This document shows positions 1 to 9,103 of a stretch of DNA of 64,000 nt, one piece after another (position 1 is the first letter of the stretch; the number at the start of each line of letters is the position of its first letter). The notes below the pieces were generated by a model. It saw nothing but the letters and a program-made list of their open reading frames with translations. It made no database searches and was not told the DNA's origin. The stretch lies in NCBI RefSeq assembly GCF_000967545.1, contig NZ_JXXV01000004.1, positions 62,001-126,000 of the forward strand. The letters are read 5' to 3'. A program made the position numbers and the translations under genes. Origin of the DNA: Vibrio galatheae. GTDB taxonomy: Bacteria; Pseudomonadota; Gammaproteobacteria; Enterobacterales; Vibrionaceae.

Positions 1-803
1 GATTCACGATTTTCTAAAGAGTGTTTATTGACATAAATGAACAAAGGACGAGATAGAGCGCTGTAACGACCATCGGTGACATTTTTTACACTGGGTAACA
101 CCGCATCACTATCGCCATCTGCAATCGCTACGGCTTTGAGCTTGTTCTGGTTTTTGGTGTAGTAGGCAAAGCCTAGAAAAGCGAGCGCATTCTGATCAGC
201 CGCCACTTCCGCTACCATAGCCGTATCATCTTCATTTTCCATATAGTCTCTCCTGCTAGCTGCCTTATCAAGCACGACATTGACAAAATAATCGTATGTC
301 CCTGAATCAGGGCCAGGGCCGTGAAGTTTTAATGTATAGGGCGGATAAGCGTGATTGACTTTGTCCCAACTGGTGATCTGTTGTTCAGAGCTTGAGCGCC
401 AGATTAAATTGAGCTCCTCAAGTGACAATGCATCGAGCCAGCTATTCTGTTTATTGACTACCACAGTGATGGCATCCAGCGCCACTGGGAGTTCAAGAAA
501 CTCGATACCATTGGCTTTGCACAGCGACTTTTCACTCTCTTTGATCGGGCGGGATGCATTAGAAATGTCTGTGCGGCCACGACAAAACTTTCGAAATCCC
601 CCCCCAGTTCCTGTGATGCCTACCACCACTTGCGTCTGGGTGCCTTCGGCGAGCATAAACTGTTGTGCGACTTGATGAGTGATGGGGTAAACCGTGCTAG
701 AACCCTCGATCTTGATTAAATCTTTTGCTCCTGCGTTACAAGAGGCAGAAGCAATCATTAACCAAGCTAGTCCATGAGCTAGAGTTTGAGAGAATTTGAG
801 CAT
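1..803 (-). CDS. PstS-family phosphate-binding protein (3' end beyond window)
   Basis: Partial gene: it reads leftward off the window edge after about 267 codons. The start ATG is at 803-801. Residues 1-24 look like a signal peptide ending near CNA, so the product should be periplasmic. The PstS-type phosphate loop GSSTVYPI lies at residues 34-41, followed by a GTGGGF stretch and TDISNASRPI, which are typical of PBP-like phosphate-binding proteins. A GPGPDSGTYDYF motif follows. By family it would deliver phosphate to a PstCAB permease; those genes are not visible here. It is divergent from the GGDEF-EAL gene. It could be a PstS paralogue rather than the main phosphate-binding protein. Confidence 0.88.
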   Translation of the reverse strand, partial: MLKFSQTLAHGLAWLMIASASCNAGAKDLIKIEGSSTVYPITHQVAQQFMLAEGTQTQVVVGITGTGGGFRKFCRGRTDISNASRPIKESEKSLCKANGIEFLELPVALDAITVVVNKQNSWLDALSLEELNLIWRSSSEQQITSWDKVNHAYPPYTLKLHGPGPDSGTYDYFVNVVLDKAASRRDYMENEDDTAMVAEVAADQNALAFLGFAYYTKNQNKLKAVAIADGDSDAVLPSVKNVTDGRYSALSRPLFIYVNKHSLENRE

Positions 804-916
804 GTTGGCCGCAGTAAAATGGATTCGTCATCGATGATTAGGCACAGAAAACTAATGCATCTCTGTTATCTGAGCAACCAGCTCAGGATAAATTTCATCA
901 AATCTTAATAACTAGA

Positions 917-937
917 ATGAATCAGCAACAGATTCAT
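917..937. promoter_or_regulatory. Inverted repeat between divergent genes
   Basis: Perfect 7-bp arms ATGAATC and GATTCAT are separated by seven bases, in the 216-bp space between the divergent PstS-like and GGDEF-EAL genes. A TTGACA hexamer begins five bases downstream. This is operator-like geometry, but the binding protein is unknown. Confidence 0.3.
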
Positions 938-1019
938 ATTGTTGACACAATTACTGAATATCCTCCTTGCTCTTAAATTCAATGAACACTTTGTCAGCTA
1001 TTTGACCAACTTATTTTTT

Positions 1020-3017
1020 ATGAAGCGCAAGTTCCTTTTCACCTCCATACTCGCCACATTAGTTATCGCCATCACCTCGGTCTTGGTCTCTCAATCTACT
1101 CATCTTCTGGTTAAGAAATCACCGCTTGCTGAGGCAGCGGCAGAAATCAAAGTTAACGGTACGCTCGCGTATCTGTGGTTCGATGAAATTATGTCAGGTG
1201 ATACTGCGCAATCAATTCAAGAAGTTTGGTACTACTTAGAAATAGCAGATTGGCATGTTGTTGCCCTGCTAGAAGGCGGCGAAAGTATTATGGGCAGCTA
1301 CCAGCCAGTGCAAGACCCAGAGATAAGAAAACGCCTTATTGCGTTACGTGAAATGTTGGCTGAATTTCGCGTCAATGCTGAAGCTAATTACCAATATGTA
1401 CTTTCCGATCGCGCACTAGCAGTCAACTCAGTGCGTCGTGATGAGCAGTTTTTAGAATTTGCCAGTAAAGCTGATGAAATCCAACGCGTTATTAAGGCGA
1501 GCTATGAGGCTGGGATCAAGAGCTACACCAACACCAGTATCTCTCTGATCATTGCGGTCATCGTGATTGCCGCGTATTCGATCCGTTTGCAGCACAAGCA
1601 TGAGAAAAGTCGTGACTCATTGCTCAAATCGCTCACTGATGCCAAGAATGATATCGAAGAGAAAAACACCCAACTGCACAACCAAGCTTATTTTGACTCG
1701 TTAACTGATTTGCCAAACCGTAGTTTATTTTTGGATCGACTCAATCAATCGATATTAAACGCTGAGCGCTCGAAAAAGTCTTTTGCGCTGTTATTTATTG
1801 ATCTTGACCACTTTAAAGATATTAACGACCAATATGGTCATGACATTGGCGATCAGCTACTTAAACAGGTAGCAAAACGTATCAATCAGTGCATTCGTGT
1901 CACGGATTTGTCAGCGCGGTTTAGTGGTGACGAATTTGTGGTGGTACTTGGTCATTTAAATGATGTCAGCAGTGCCATCAGCGTTGCCAATAAAATTGCC
2001 TCTAAGCTGACTCACTCTCTATCGCAGCCTTTTCAGTTAAATAATGTCAGTGCTTACGTTTCCGCCAGTATTGGTATTTCTATCTATCCTGAAGACAGCG
2101 CAACACAAGATACCTTGATTCGTTATGCCGATAACGCCATGTATCATGCCAAAGCGATGGGTAAGAATAACTTCCAATTTTATTCTAAAGAGCTCAACCG
2201 TATTGCGATGTCGCAAAAGCAAACAGAAAATGAACTGGCGATTGCGATAGAGCGTGATGAGTTCGAGTTGCATTATTTACCTAAATGGAACCTCCAAACG
2301 GAGCAAATTGAAGGCGTCGAGGCTTTGGTTCGTTGGAATAATCCACACAAAGGCTTGCTCTACCCCAATGATTTTATCCCAGTGGCAGAGTCGACAGGCC
2401 AGATCCGTTTGCTTGATTTGTTAATTGCCCGCAAAGCGCTCGCGCAGCAGAAGAGATGGATAGAGCAAGGAGTAGAGTTGGGGATTGTCGGGATCAATAT
2501 CTCTGCCAGCAGTCTTAAACATCCAGACTTTTTTGCTCGTCTCAAGCAGATTATTGTCCAGTCGGGTGTCGCGAGCAACAAGCTGGAAATTGAGATCACC
2601 GAAACCGTGATGGTTGAGAACATCGAAGTCGCTCAGGTGATTTTTTCTGAGTTGAAGCACCTGGGTGTGCGCATCGCCCTCGACGATTTTGGCACGGGTT
2701 TCTCTTCACTCTCATATCTCAAAGACTTTGACTTTCAAACCATCAAAATCGATCGCAGTTTTGTGATGGATTACGCTACAAACAACACCTCCTCGGTGCT
2801 GCTAAAGTCGATTATTCAATTGGGTAGAGAGCTCGGAGTTTCTGTGGTTGCCGAAGGGGTAGAAACACAACAGCACCAGCAAGACCTGTTGGCAATGGGC
2901 TGTACGATTGGTCAGGGTTTCTATCTGAGCAAACCTTTGCCAGCGAGTGCCTTAGTCGAGCAGTTATTTCCGAGATCTGCAGATAGCAATGTTGTGCGGC
3001 TGCATCTCGCTACTTAG
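1020..3017 (+). CDS. Membrane-bound GGDEF-EAL cyclic-di-GMP protein
   Basis: Predicted to make and/or degrade cyclic-di-GMP. The ATG at 1020 is chosen because the protein then starts MKRKFLF and runs straight into a transmembrane helix; an upstream TTG at 939 is in frame but adds an unlikely hydrophilic/hydrophobic mix. A periplasmic sensor of about 160 residues is followed by a second helix near 180. The GGDEF domain has SGDEF at 302-306 instead of GGDEF, with an intact RxxD inhibitory site (RVTD) five residues before it. The EAL domain has EAL at 434-436, DDFGTGFSS and VAEGVET, so it looks catalytically competent. Its stop codon overlaps the end of the convergent ion-channel gene by 8 bp. 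Confidence 0.93.
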   Translation: MKRKFLFTSILATLVIAITSVLVSQSTHLLVKKSPLAEAAAEIKVNGTLAYLWFDEIMSGDTAQSIQEVWYYLEIADWHVVALLEGGESIMGSYQPVQDPEIRKRLIALREMLAEFRVNAEANYQYVLSDRALAVNSVRRDEQFLEFASKADEIQRVIKASYEAGIKSYTNTSISLIIAVIVIAAYSIRLQHKHEKSRDSLLKSLTDAKNDIEEKNTQLHNQAYFDSLTDLPNRSLFLDRLNQSILNAERSKKSFALLFIDLDHFKDINDQYGHDIGDQLLKQVAKRINQCIRVTDLSARFSGDEFVVVLGHLNDVSSAISVANKIASKLTHSLSQPFQLNNVSAYVSASIGISIYPEDSATQDTLIRYADNAMYHAKAMGKNNFQFYSKELNRIAMSQKQTENELAIAIERDEFELHYLPKWNLQTEQIEGVEALVRWNNPHKGLLYPNDFIPVAESTGQIRLLDLLIARKALAQQKRWIEQGVELGIVGINISASSLKHPDFFARLKQIIVQSGVASNKLEIEITETVMVENIEVAQVIFSELKHLGVRIALDDFGTGFSSLSYLKDFDFQTIKIDRSFVMDYATNNTSSVLLKSIIQLGRELGVSVVAEGVETQQHQQDLLAMGCTIGQGFYLSKPLPASALVEQLFPRSADSNVVRLHLAT

Positions 3018-3867
3018 AACGGCCTTGTTCATCAACCGAGACAACACGCTTATCGGGGTCGGCTAACTGGCTACCGCAGTGTTTACAAAATAGTGCATCG
3101 GATTCGTGCCCTGAGCGGGAACAGTTTGGGCACTTAACCAGAGATTTGTGTGAGTTCATCTCTTGATGCAACTCCGCGGTAATAATTCCGGTCGGTACGG
3201 CTAGAATCGAATAACCCAACAACATGGTTATCGCGGCGATACCTTTGCCGAGGGCCGTTTGTGGAACGAGATCGCCATAGCCGACAGTGGTAATGGTTAC
3301 AATGGCCCAGTAAATACTTTGCGGAATGCTGGTAAAGCCGTTTTTAGGCCCTTCTATCACGTAGATCAGTGCGCCAAATATCGTCACTAATATGGCTACG
3401 GTGCTAAAGAAAATGAAGATTTTTCTTCTTGCCATCAGCAAAGAGCGCAGCAGCAGGTTGGAATCTTGCAGGTAGCGAACCAGTTTCAGAATGCGGAAAA
3501 TTCGCATGATTCGCAGGGCTCGGATGACACCCATAAACGTCGCAGCAGGAAAGAAAAAGGCGAGGTAAGTAGGCAGTATCGCCAGCAAGTCAATTACGCC
3601 ATAAAAGCTTTTCGCGTAAGCCGTGGGCTTGGGCGAGCAATAAAGCCGTAGAAGGTACTCAATCGTGAATAGGGCGGTGAAGGTATATTCTAAGTATCGG
3701 AGCTGAATACCCCAATTGGCGTTGACGGAAGGAACTGACTCGAAAACCAATACTGCCAGCGATGCCAATATTGCCGCGATAAGGGTAATGTCGAATGCGC
3801 GTCCAGCTTTGGTATGAGTACCAAAGATCACTATGTAGAGATGATGCTGTAAAGAATGTCTAGTCAT
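3010..3867 (-). CDS. Voltage-gated potassium channel with C-terminal zinc ribbon
   Basis: A 285-aa six-helix ion channel of the inner membrane. It has an S4-like helix with regularly spaced arginines (RALRIMRIFRILKLVRYL) and a pore loop with the K+ selectivity filter TVGYGD at about residues 194-199. After the last helix, residues 243-265 form a double CxxC zinc ribbon (CPNC and CKHC). KvAP/Kch-like channels are common in gammaproteobacteria; the ribbon is an extra cytoplasmic module, presumably regulatory. The start ATG at 3867 is supported by a sensible short cytoplasmic N-terminus. It is a single gene, divergent from nothing close, with ychE downstream in position on the same strand. Confidence 0.93.
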   Translation of the reverse strand: MTRHSLQHHLYIVIFGTHTKAGRAFDITLIAAILASLAVLVFESVPSVNANWGIQLRYLEYTFTALFTIEYLLRLYCSPKPTAYAKSFYGVIDLLAILPTYLAFFFPAATFMGVIRALRIMRIFRILKLVRYLQDSNLLLRSLLMARRKIFIFFSTVAILVTIFGALIYVIEGPKNGFTSIPQSIYWAIVTITTVGYGDLVPQTALGKGIAAITMLLGYSILAVPTGIITAELHQEMNSHKSLVKCPNCSRSGHESDALFCKHCGSQLADPDKRVVSVDEQGRSK

Positions 3868-3916
3868 GATAGAGCGAAATGGTAACGGGTCACTCTATCA
3901 TACTCGATAATTTACA

Positions 3917-4555
3917 TTAGGCTAACCCGGGAAATAGGTTACGCAGACCATTGGCGATGAACTCGATGCCCAGAGCCCCAAGAATCAAACCCATAATACG
4001 TGTGATCACGTTAATCCCCGTCTGGCCTAAGAAGCGTACGATCAACGGAGCGGAGCGGAATAGTAACCAAGTACACAGTGCAAACACGACAATCGTAGCT
4101 ATGATGCCAACGGTATCAAATGCACCAGGGTAGCGTGAACCATAAACTATGGTAGAGCTGATCGCACCTGGTCCTGCCATCAAAGGCATGGCTAATGGCA
4201 CCACACCAATTTGCTCACGGCTAACATATTCAGATCGTTCCTGCTTGTTTTGTTTATCTTCACCCAACTTACCGCTCATCATCGAAAAAGCAATACTCAG
4301 AAGTAGCAATCCGCCTGCCACACGAAACGAATCGAGTGAGATGCTAAACATATCAAGTAGCATCTGGCCCGCTAAAAGCGAAACAACCAAGATTATTGCC
4401 ACGGCTAAGTTCGCTGTGATAGCGGTTTTGTTCTTTTCTTCTTGGGTCATATGACCGGTCAAAGAAACGAACACAGGCATAATGCCGACAGGGTTAACTG
4501 CAGCAACTAAGCCGAGAAAAAACTGCAAAAATATCGCGATTTCGAACGAATGCAT
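3917..4555 (-). CDS. ychE: YchE/MarC (NAAT) family inner-membrane protein
   Basis: A 212-aa protein with six hydrophobic segments, of normal length for the MarC/YchE family. It has the N-terminal AAVNPVGIMPVF and the central PLAMPLMAGPGAISS motifs of the family. Members are annotated as neutral amino-acid transporters; direct function for most is unproven. Its position just upstream of and divergent from adhE is the same as ychE-adhE in E. coli, which supports the YchE subgroup assignment. The start at 4555 gives the typical short N-terminus MHSFEIAIFLQFF. Confidence 0.92.
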   Translation of the reverse strand: MHSFEIAIFLQFFLGLVAAVNPVGIMPVFVSLTGHMTQEEKNKTAITANLAVAIILVVSLLAGQMLLDMFSISLDSFRVAGGLLLLSIAFSMMSGKLGEDKQNKQERSEYVSREQIGVVPLAMPLMAGPGAISSTIVYGSRYPGAFDTVGIIATIVVFALCTWLLFRSAPLIVRFLGQTGINVITRIMGLILGALGIEFIANGLRNLFPGLA

Positions 4556-5162
4556 TCGGTTTGCCTACACTATGTCAATAGGGTTGAAATTACATGCGAA
4601 ATATAGTCGAAATTTTACCCTTGAACGAATGAAAAAAACTAAAGTCAAATCAAGTTCATTACTGAGAAAATCTTATTATTGAACAATACGTAAATATTAA
4701 TGACACAGTTTGTTACGTAGAATACAGGTGAAGATTTGCGCATTAACATAAACGTTAACATTCGCACATTTTAAATAGAAATTGAGAGTAACTATAGAGA
4801 GAAACATCGCTTCGCATATACTCTTAGTAGCACAAATTTTATGGATTACATGTAAGTGTGTGGTCAAGAAATGAAACTTTTTTACACAATAAGGTTATTC
4901 GTCAAATTAATTGGTTTATTTTTATTAAAAAATATCAATTATGTTTTGTGACTTAAGTTTAATAAATTCATGTGGTTACAAAGGATTTTGAGATTGCAGT
5001 ACCACTTAGTAGGTAAATAGTTTTTCAGAACTGATCTGGGTCAATTTTTTTCACAACCTGAAATAATATACTCAGTCCTGAAAGCAATTTACTAAGATCT
5101 CTGCTTCAACATTCACAGTGACCTTACTAAAAAGTTTTTAATATTTATTTAGGAGATTCACT
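4556..5162. other. 607-bp AT-rich ychE-adhE regulatory region
   Basis: No convincing gene. It holds the divergent promoters of ychE and adhE. TACGTAA (4687-4693) and TTACGTA (4713-4719) form a spaced inverted repeat. A possible FNR site is at 4925-4938, and a Rex-like half site TTCACAA lies in the T-rich tract near 5050. The adhE ribosome-binding site AGGAG is at 5151-5155. A leader of this length is compatible with strong redox control of a fermentative enzyme. Confidence 0.6.
4925..4938. promoter_or_regulatory. Possible FNR site upstream of adhE
   Basis: TTAAAAAATATCAA matches the FNR consensus TTGAT-N4-ATCAA fully in the right half and at three of five bases in the left half. It sits about 225 bp before adhE. 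Its position is far from the start codon and the tract is AT-rich, so a chance match is possible. Confidence 0.25.
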
Positions 5163-7853
5163 ATGCCTGTAACGAATATGGCTGAACTAGATGCAATGGT
5201 AGCTCGCGTTAAAGCGGCTCAAGCAGAGTTTGCTACTTTCTCTCAAGAGAAAGTTGACGCAATCTTCCGTGCAGCGTCTCTAGCAGCTAACCACGCTCGT
5301 ATCCCACTAGCACAGCAAGCGGTTGCAGAGTCTGGCATGGGTATTGTTGAAGATAAGGTTATCAAAAACCACTTTGCTTCAGAATTTATCTACAACAAAT
5401 ACAAGGACGAAAAAACCTGTGGCATCCTAGAAGAGGATGACAACCTAGGTACTATGACTATCGCAGAGCCTGTAGGTATCATCTGTGGTATCGTCCCAAC
5501 AACTAACCCAACTTCTACTGCGATTTTCAAATCTCTAATTTCTCTAAAAACTCGTAACGGCATCATTTTCTCGCCACACCCACGTGCGAAGAACTCAACT
5601 AACGATGCAGCGAAACTGGTTCTAGATGCAGCAGTAGCAGCAGGTGCTCCAAAAGACATCATCGGTTGGATCGACCAACCATCTGTTGAACTTTCTAACG
5701 CGCTTATGAAGCACGACGACATCGCTCTTATCCTCGCAACTGGCGGTCCAGGCATGGTTAAAGCTGCTTACTCTTCTGGTAAGCCAGCAATCGGTGTAGG
5801 TGCAGGTAACGTTCCTGTGGTTATTGATGAAACTGCTGACATCAAACGTGCAGTTGCGTCTATCCTAATGTCTAAAACATTCGATAACGGCGTAGTATGT
5901 GCTTCTGAGCAAGCCGCTATCGTTGTTGACTCTGTATACGATGAAGTTAAAGAGCGTTTCGCATCTCACAAAGCTTACGTTCTAAACAAAGCAGAAGCTG
6001 AGAAAGTACGTAAAGTACTGCTTATCGAAGGTGCACTAAACGCGAAAATCGTAGGTCAACCAGCTGCAGCTATCGCTGAAATGGCAGGTGTTAAAGTACC
6101 AGCGGACACTAAAGTGCTTGTTGGTGAAGGTCTAGGTAAAGTTTCTTACGACGACGCATTTGCTCACGAGAAACTATCTCCAACTCTAGGTCTATTCCGT
6201 GCTGACGACTTCGAAGATGCAGTCGCTCAAGCGGTAACTATGGTTGAAATTGGTGGTATCGGCCACACATCTGGTCTTTACACTAACCAAGATGTTAACG
6301 CAGACCGCATTCGTTACTTCGGTGACAAGCTTAAAACAGCTCGTATCCTAATTAACATTCCGACTACTCACGGTGGTATCGGTGACTTGTACAACTTCAA
6401 CGTTGCACCTTCTCTAACGCTAGGTTGTGGTTCTTGGGGTGGTAACTCTATCTCTGAGAACGTAGGTCCTAAACACCTTATCAACAAGAAAACTGTAGCG
6501 AAGCGAGCTGAAAACATGTTGTGGCATAAACTACCTAAGTCAATCTACTTCCGTCGCGGTAGCCTTCCAATTGCTCTTGGCGACCTAGAAGGTAAGAAAC
6601 GTGCATTCCTAGTAACTGACCGTTTCCTATTTAACAACGGTTACGCAGATGAAGTAGTAAGCCTACTGAAAGCTCAAGGTATGGAAGTGCAAACATTCTT
6701 TGATGTAGAAGCGGATCCAACTCTATCTGTTGTAGAGAAAGGCGCTGAAGCAATGAAGAGCTTCCAACCAGACGTAATCCTAGCGCTAGGTGGTGGTTCA
6801 CCAATGGATGCGGCTAAGATCATGTGGGTAATGTACGAGCACCCAGATACACACTTTGCTGAACTAGCAATGCGCTTTATGGACATTCGTAAACGTATCT
6901 ACAAGTTCCCTAAAATGGGCCAAAAAGCTGAGCTTGTTTGTATCACTACTACTTCAGGTACGGGTTCAGAAGTTACACCATTCGCGGTTGTTACTGATGA
7001 CAAGACTGGCGCTAAGTACCCACTAGCGGACTACGAAATCACGCCAAACATGGCTATCGTTGATGCTAACCTAGTAATGAACATGCCTAAGTCTCTAACA
7101 GCGTTCGGTGGTTACGATGCCGTGACCCACGCTCTAGAAGCTTACGTATCAGTTCTAGCGAACGAATACTCTGACGGTCAGGCTCTACAAGCACTTAAGA
7201 TGCTTAAAGAGTACCTACCATCAAGCTACGCAAACGGTGCAAATGACCCAATCGCTCGTGAGAAAGTACACAACGCTGCAACTATCGCAGGTGTTGCATT
7301 CGCAAACGCATTCCTAGGTGTTTGTCACTCAATGGCGCACAAGATTGGTGCTGAGTTCCACTTGCCACACGGCCTTGCGAACGCACTACTAATCTCTAAC
7401 GTGGTACGTTACAACGCGAACGACAACCCAACTAAACAGACTGCGTTCTCTCAATACGACCGTCCACAAGCACGTCGTCGTTACGCTGAAGTAGCTGACC
7501 ACCTAGGCCTAAGCCAAGCTGGTGACCGTACAGCTCAGAAGATTGAACGTCTACTAGCATGGTTGGATGAGCTAAAAGTGAACCTAGACATTCCAATGTC
7601 TATCCAAGCAGCAGGTGTTGCTGAGTCTGATTTCGTAGCGAAACTAGATGAGCTAGCGGTAGAAGCGTTCGATGACCAATGTACTGGTGCGAACCCACGT
7701 TACCCTCTAATCAGCGAGCTGAAAGAAGTGCTACTTGCTTCTTACTACGGTAAAGCATTCGTTGAAGGTGAAACTTTCGAAGGTACGACTGTTATTAAGA
7801 AGAAAGCAGACCAAGAAGCGCCAAAAGCAAAAAAAGCTAAAGCTGAAGCGTAA
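5163..7853 (+). CDS. adhE: Bifunctional acetaldehyde-CoA/alcohol dehydrogenase AdhE
   Basis: Converts acetyl-CoA to acetaldehyde and then ethanol, reoxidising two NADH during fermentation; the family forms cytoplasmic spirosome filaments. 896 residues, against 891 in E. coli. The N-terminal aldehyde-dehydrogenase half carries the catalytic cysteine at residue 246 (context VVCASEQ). The C-terminal half is an iron-dependent alcohol dehydrogenase with the GGGSPMDAAK dinucleotide motif and iron-ligand histidines in DAVTHALEAY, CHSMAHKIGAEFHLPHG. The tail is lysine/alanine-rich. A good AGGAG precedes the ATG. Codon use is strongly biased (CTA leucine, GGT glycine), as expected for an abundant enzyme. 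Monocistronic, ended by the terminator at 7913-7943. Confidence 0.99.
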   Translation: MPVTNMAELDAMVARVKAAQAEFATFSQEKVDAIFRAASLAANHARIPLAQQAVAESGMGIVEDKVIKNHFASEFIYNKYKDEKTCGILEEDDNLGTMTIAEPVGIICGIVPTTNPTSTAIFKSLISLKTRNGIIFSPHPRAKNSTNDAAKLVLDAAVAAGAPKDIIGWIDQPSVELSNALMKHDDIALILATGGPGMVKAAYSSGKPAIGVGAGNVPVVIDETADIKRAVASILMSKTFDNGVVCASEQAAIVVDSVYDEVKERFASHKAYVLNKAEAEKVRKVLLIEGALNAKIVGQPAAAIAEMAGVKVPADTKVLVGEGLGKVSYDDAFAHEKLSPTLGLFRADDFEDAVAQAVTMVEIGGIGHTSGLYTNQDVNADRIRYFGDKLKTARILINIPTTHGGIGDLYNFNVAPSLTLGCGSWGGNSISENVGPKHLINKKTVAKRAENMLWHKLPKSIYFRRGSLPIALGDLEGKKRAFLVTDRFLFNNGYADEVVSLLKAQGMEVQTFFDVEADPTLSVVEKGAEAMKSFQPDVILALGGGSPMDAAKIMWVMYEHPDTHFAELAMRFMDIRKRIYKFPKMGQKAELVCITTTSGTGSEVTPFAVVTDDKTGAKYPLADYEITPNMAIVDANLVMNMPKSLTAFGGYDAVTHALEAYVSVLANEYSDGQALQALKMLKEYLPSSYANGANDPIAREKVHNAATIAGVAFANAFLGVCHSMAHKIGAEFHLPHGLANALLISNVVRYNANDNPTKQTAFSQYDRPQARRRYAEVADHLGLSQAGDRTAQKIERLLAWLDELKVNLDIPMSIQAAGVAESDFVAKLDELAVEAFDDQCTGANPRYPLISELKEVLLASYYGKAFVEGETFEGTTVIKKKADQEAPKAKKAKAEA

Positions 7854-7870
7854 TATAGTTGAGCTAGAGA

Positions 7871-7893
7871 TAGGTTTTCGCTAGCACGAAACC
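7871..7893 (+). other. Stem-loop in the adhE 3' UTR
   Basis: TAGGTTT pairs with AAACCTA across a short loop, just after the adhE stop and before the main terminator. It may protect the mRNA end; no T-run follows. Confidence 0.4.
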
Positions 7894-7912
7894 TACTAAT
7901 CGGGAAAAGAAC

Positions 7913-7943
7913 AAGCCTCAGTCGTATGACTGGGGCTTTTTTT
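7913..7943 (+). terminator. adhE Rho-independent terminator
   Basis: AGCCTCAGTC pairs with GACTGGGGCT (GTAT loop) and is followed by seven T. Confidence 0.9.
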
Positions 7944-7976
7944 CATTGCGCGTAAGTTAGGTTAAAGCAGATAAAA

Positions 7977-8000
7977 GAAAACCCTCGAATGAGGGTTTTC
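7977..8000 (-). terminator. minE terminator
   Basis: AAAACCCTC/GAGGGTTTT hairpin with a four-base loop, just past the minE stop codon. Reading leftward it is followed by TTTTCTTTTA. Confidence 0.8.
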
Positions 8001-8008
8001 AGAGCGTA

Positions 8009-8272
8009 TTATTTTTCGTCATCCGGCAGCTTAACGTTGAGCTCCAACACCGAAATGTCGTCATCTTTGTGTTCAAACGTTAGGTCAACCATCGAAGGAT
8101 CAATCGCGACGTATTTACTGATCACTTTGAGGATGTCTTCCTTAAGTTGTGGTAGATACGAAGGTGCTGGATCATCTTGGCTTCGGCGTTCAGCAACAAT
8201 AATTTGTAATCGCTCTTTGGCTAAATTCGCCGAGCTTTTTTTCTGTGGACGGAAAAACTCAAGTAGTGACAT
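8009..8272 (-). CDS. minE: Cell-division topological specificity factor MinE
   Basis: 87 residues, normal for MinE. MinE stimulates the MinD ATPase and drives pole-to-pole oscillation so that the division inhibitor is lowest at mid-cell. The N-terminus [22 protein letters not shown] is the amphipathic membrane-binding and MinD-contacting segment, and the rest is the dimeric topological domain. It is last in the minC-minD-minE operon; only the stop/start junction separates it from minD. A terminator follows directly. Confidence 0.98.
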   Translation of the reverse strand: MSLLEFFRPQKKSSANLAKERLQIIVAERRSQDDPAPSYLPQLKEDILKVISKYVAIDPSMVDLTFEHKDDDISVLELNVKLPDDEK

Positions 8273-9085
8273 TTAGCCTCCGAATAGTCGTTTAAAGATG
8301 CCTTTCTTCTGTTCAGTCAGGAAGCGGAAATCCACTTGCTCACCAAGCAGGCGTTCAACGGTGTCGTTGTAGGCCATTCCAGCATCAGACTGCTCATCAA
8401 AAATTACTGGTACACCTTTGTTAGACGCATTGAGAACCGCTTGGCTCTCTGGAATAACCCCAAGTAACCCTATGTGTAGAATTTCTTCAACGTCTTCAAC
8501 GCTGAGCATTTCACCTTGATTAACACGAGCTGGATTGTAGCGAGTTAACAACAGATGTTGTTTAACAGGCTCTAAACCTTCTTCGGCGCGGCGAGACTTT
8601 GAATCTAGGATGCCAAGAATACGGTCAGAATCACGCACTGACGAAACTTCAGGGTTGGTGGTTACAATCGCTTCATCAGCAAAGTATAGCGCCATTAGCG
8701 CACCTTGCTCGATGCCCGCTGGTGAGTCGCAGATAACAAAATCAAATCCCATTTCGTCCAACTCGTCTAGGACACGACGTACGCCTTCTTTTGTCAGCGC
8801 ATCTTTATCGCGCGTTTGAGACGCGGGCAGAATGAACAGGTTTTCAGTACGTTTGTCTTTGATCATCGCTTGGTTTAGCGTAGCTTCGCCGTTAATGACG
8901 TTGACGAAGTCATAAACGACGCGGCGTTCACAACCCATGATCAAATCTAGGTTACGCAGACCGATATCGAAATCGATCACTGCGGTTTTTTTTCCTTTTA
9001 CAGCAAGGCCTGAAGCGATCGCAGCGCTAGAAGTGGTTTTACCCACTCCACCTTTACCTGATGTGACAACAATAACGCGTGCCAT
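8273..9085 (-). CDS. minD: Septum-site-determining ATPase MinD
   Basis: 270 residues. A ParA/MinD-type ATPase with the deviant Walker A motif GKGGVGKTT at residues 10-18, the DFDIGLRNLDL switch region and the CDSPAGIE Walker B. The C-terminal amphipathic membrane-targeting sequence (KKGIFKRLFGG) is present. It binds the inner membrane with ATP, recruits MinC to block FtsZ assembly near the poles, and is released by MinE. It lies 18 bp after minC and directly before minE. Confidence 0.99.
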   Translation of the reverse strand: MARVIVVTSGKGGVGKTTSSAAIASGLAVKGKKTAVIDFDIGLRNLDLIMGCERRVVYDFVNVINGEATLNQAMIKDKRTENLFILPASQTRDKDALTKEGVRRVLDELDEMGFDFVICDSPAGIEQGALMALYFADEAIVTTNPEVSSVRDSDRILGILDSKSRRAEEGLEPVKQHLLLTRYNPARVNQGEMLSVEDVEEILHIGLLGVIPESQAVLNASNKGVPVIFDEQSDAGMAYNDTVERLLGEQVDFRFLTEQKKGIFKRLFGG

Positions 9086-9103
9086 TATGTGTTCCTTATT
9101 AGA

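Noticed and set aside
939..1019. Upstream TTG start for the GGDEF-EAL protein
   Set aside because: It has no SD and would place 27 odd residues before a typical membrane N-terminus; ATG 1020 fits better.
4482..4682. 66-codon frame across the ychE start and the adhE leader
   Set aside because: Mostly antisense to ychE, no SD, low-complexity lysine-rich end.
5163..7853. adhE as a novel gene fusion
   Set aside because: The two-domain aldehyde/alcohol dehydrogenase is the normal AdhE architecture.
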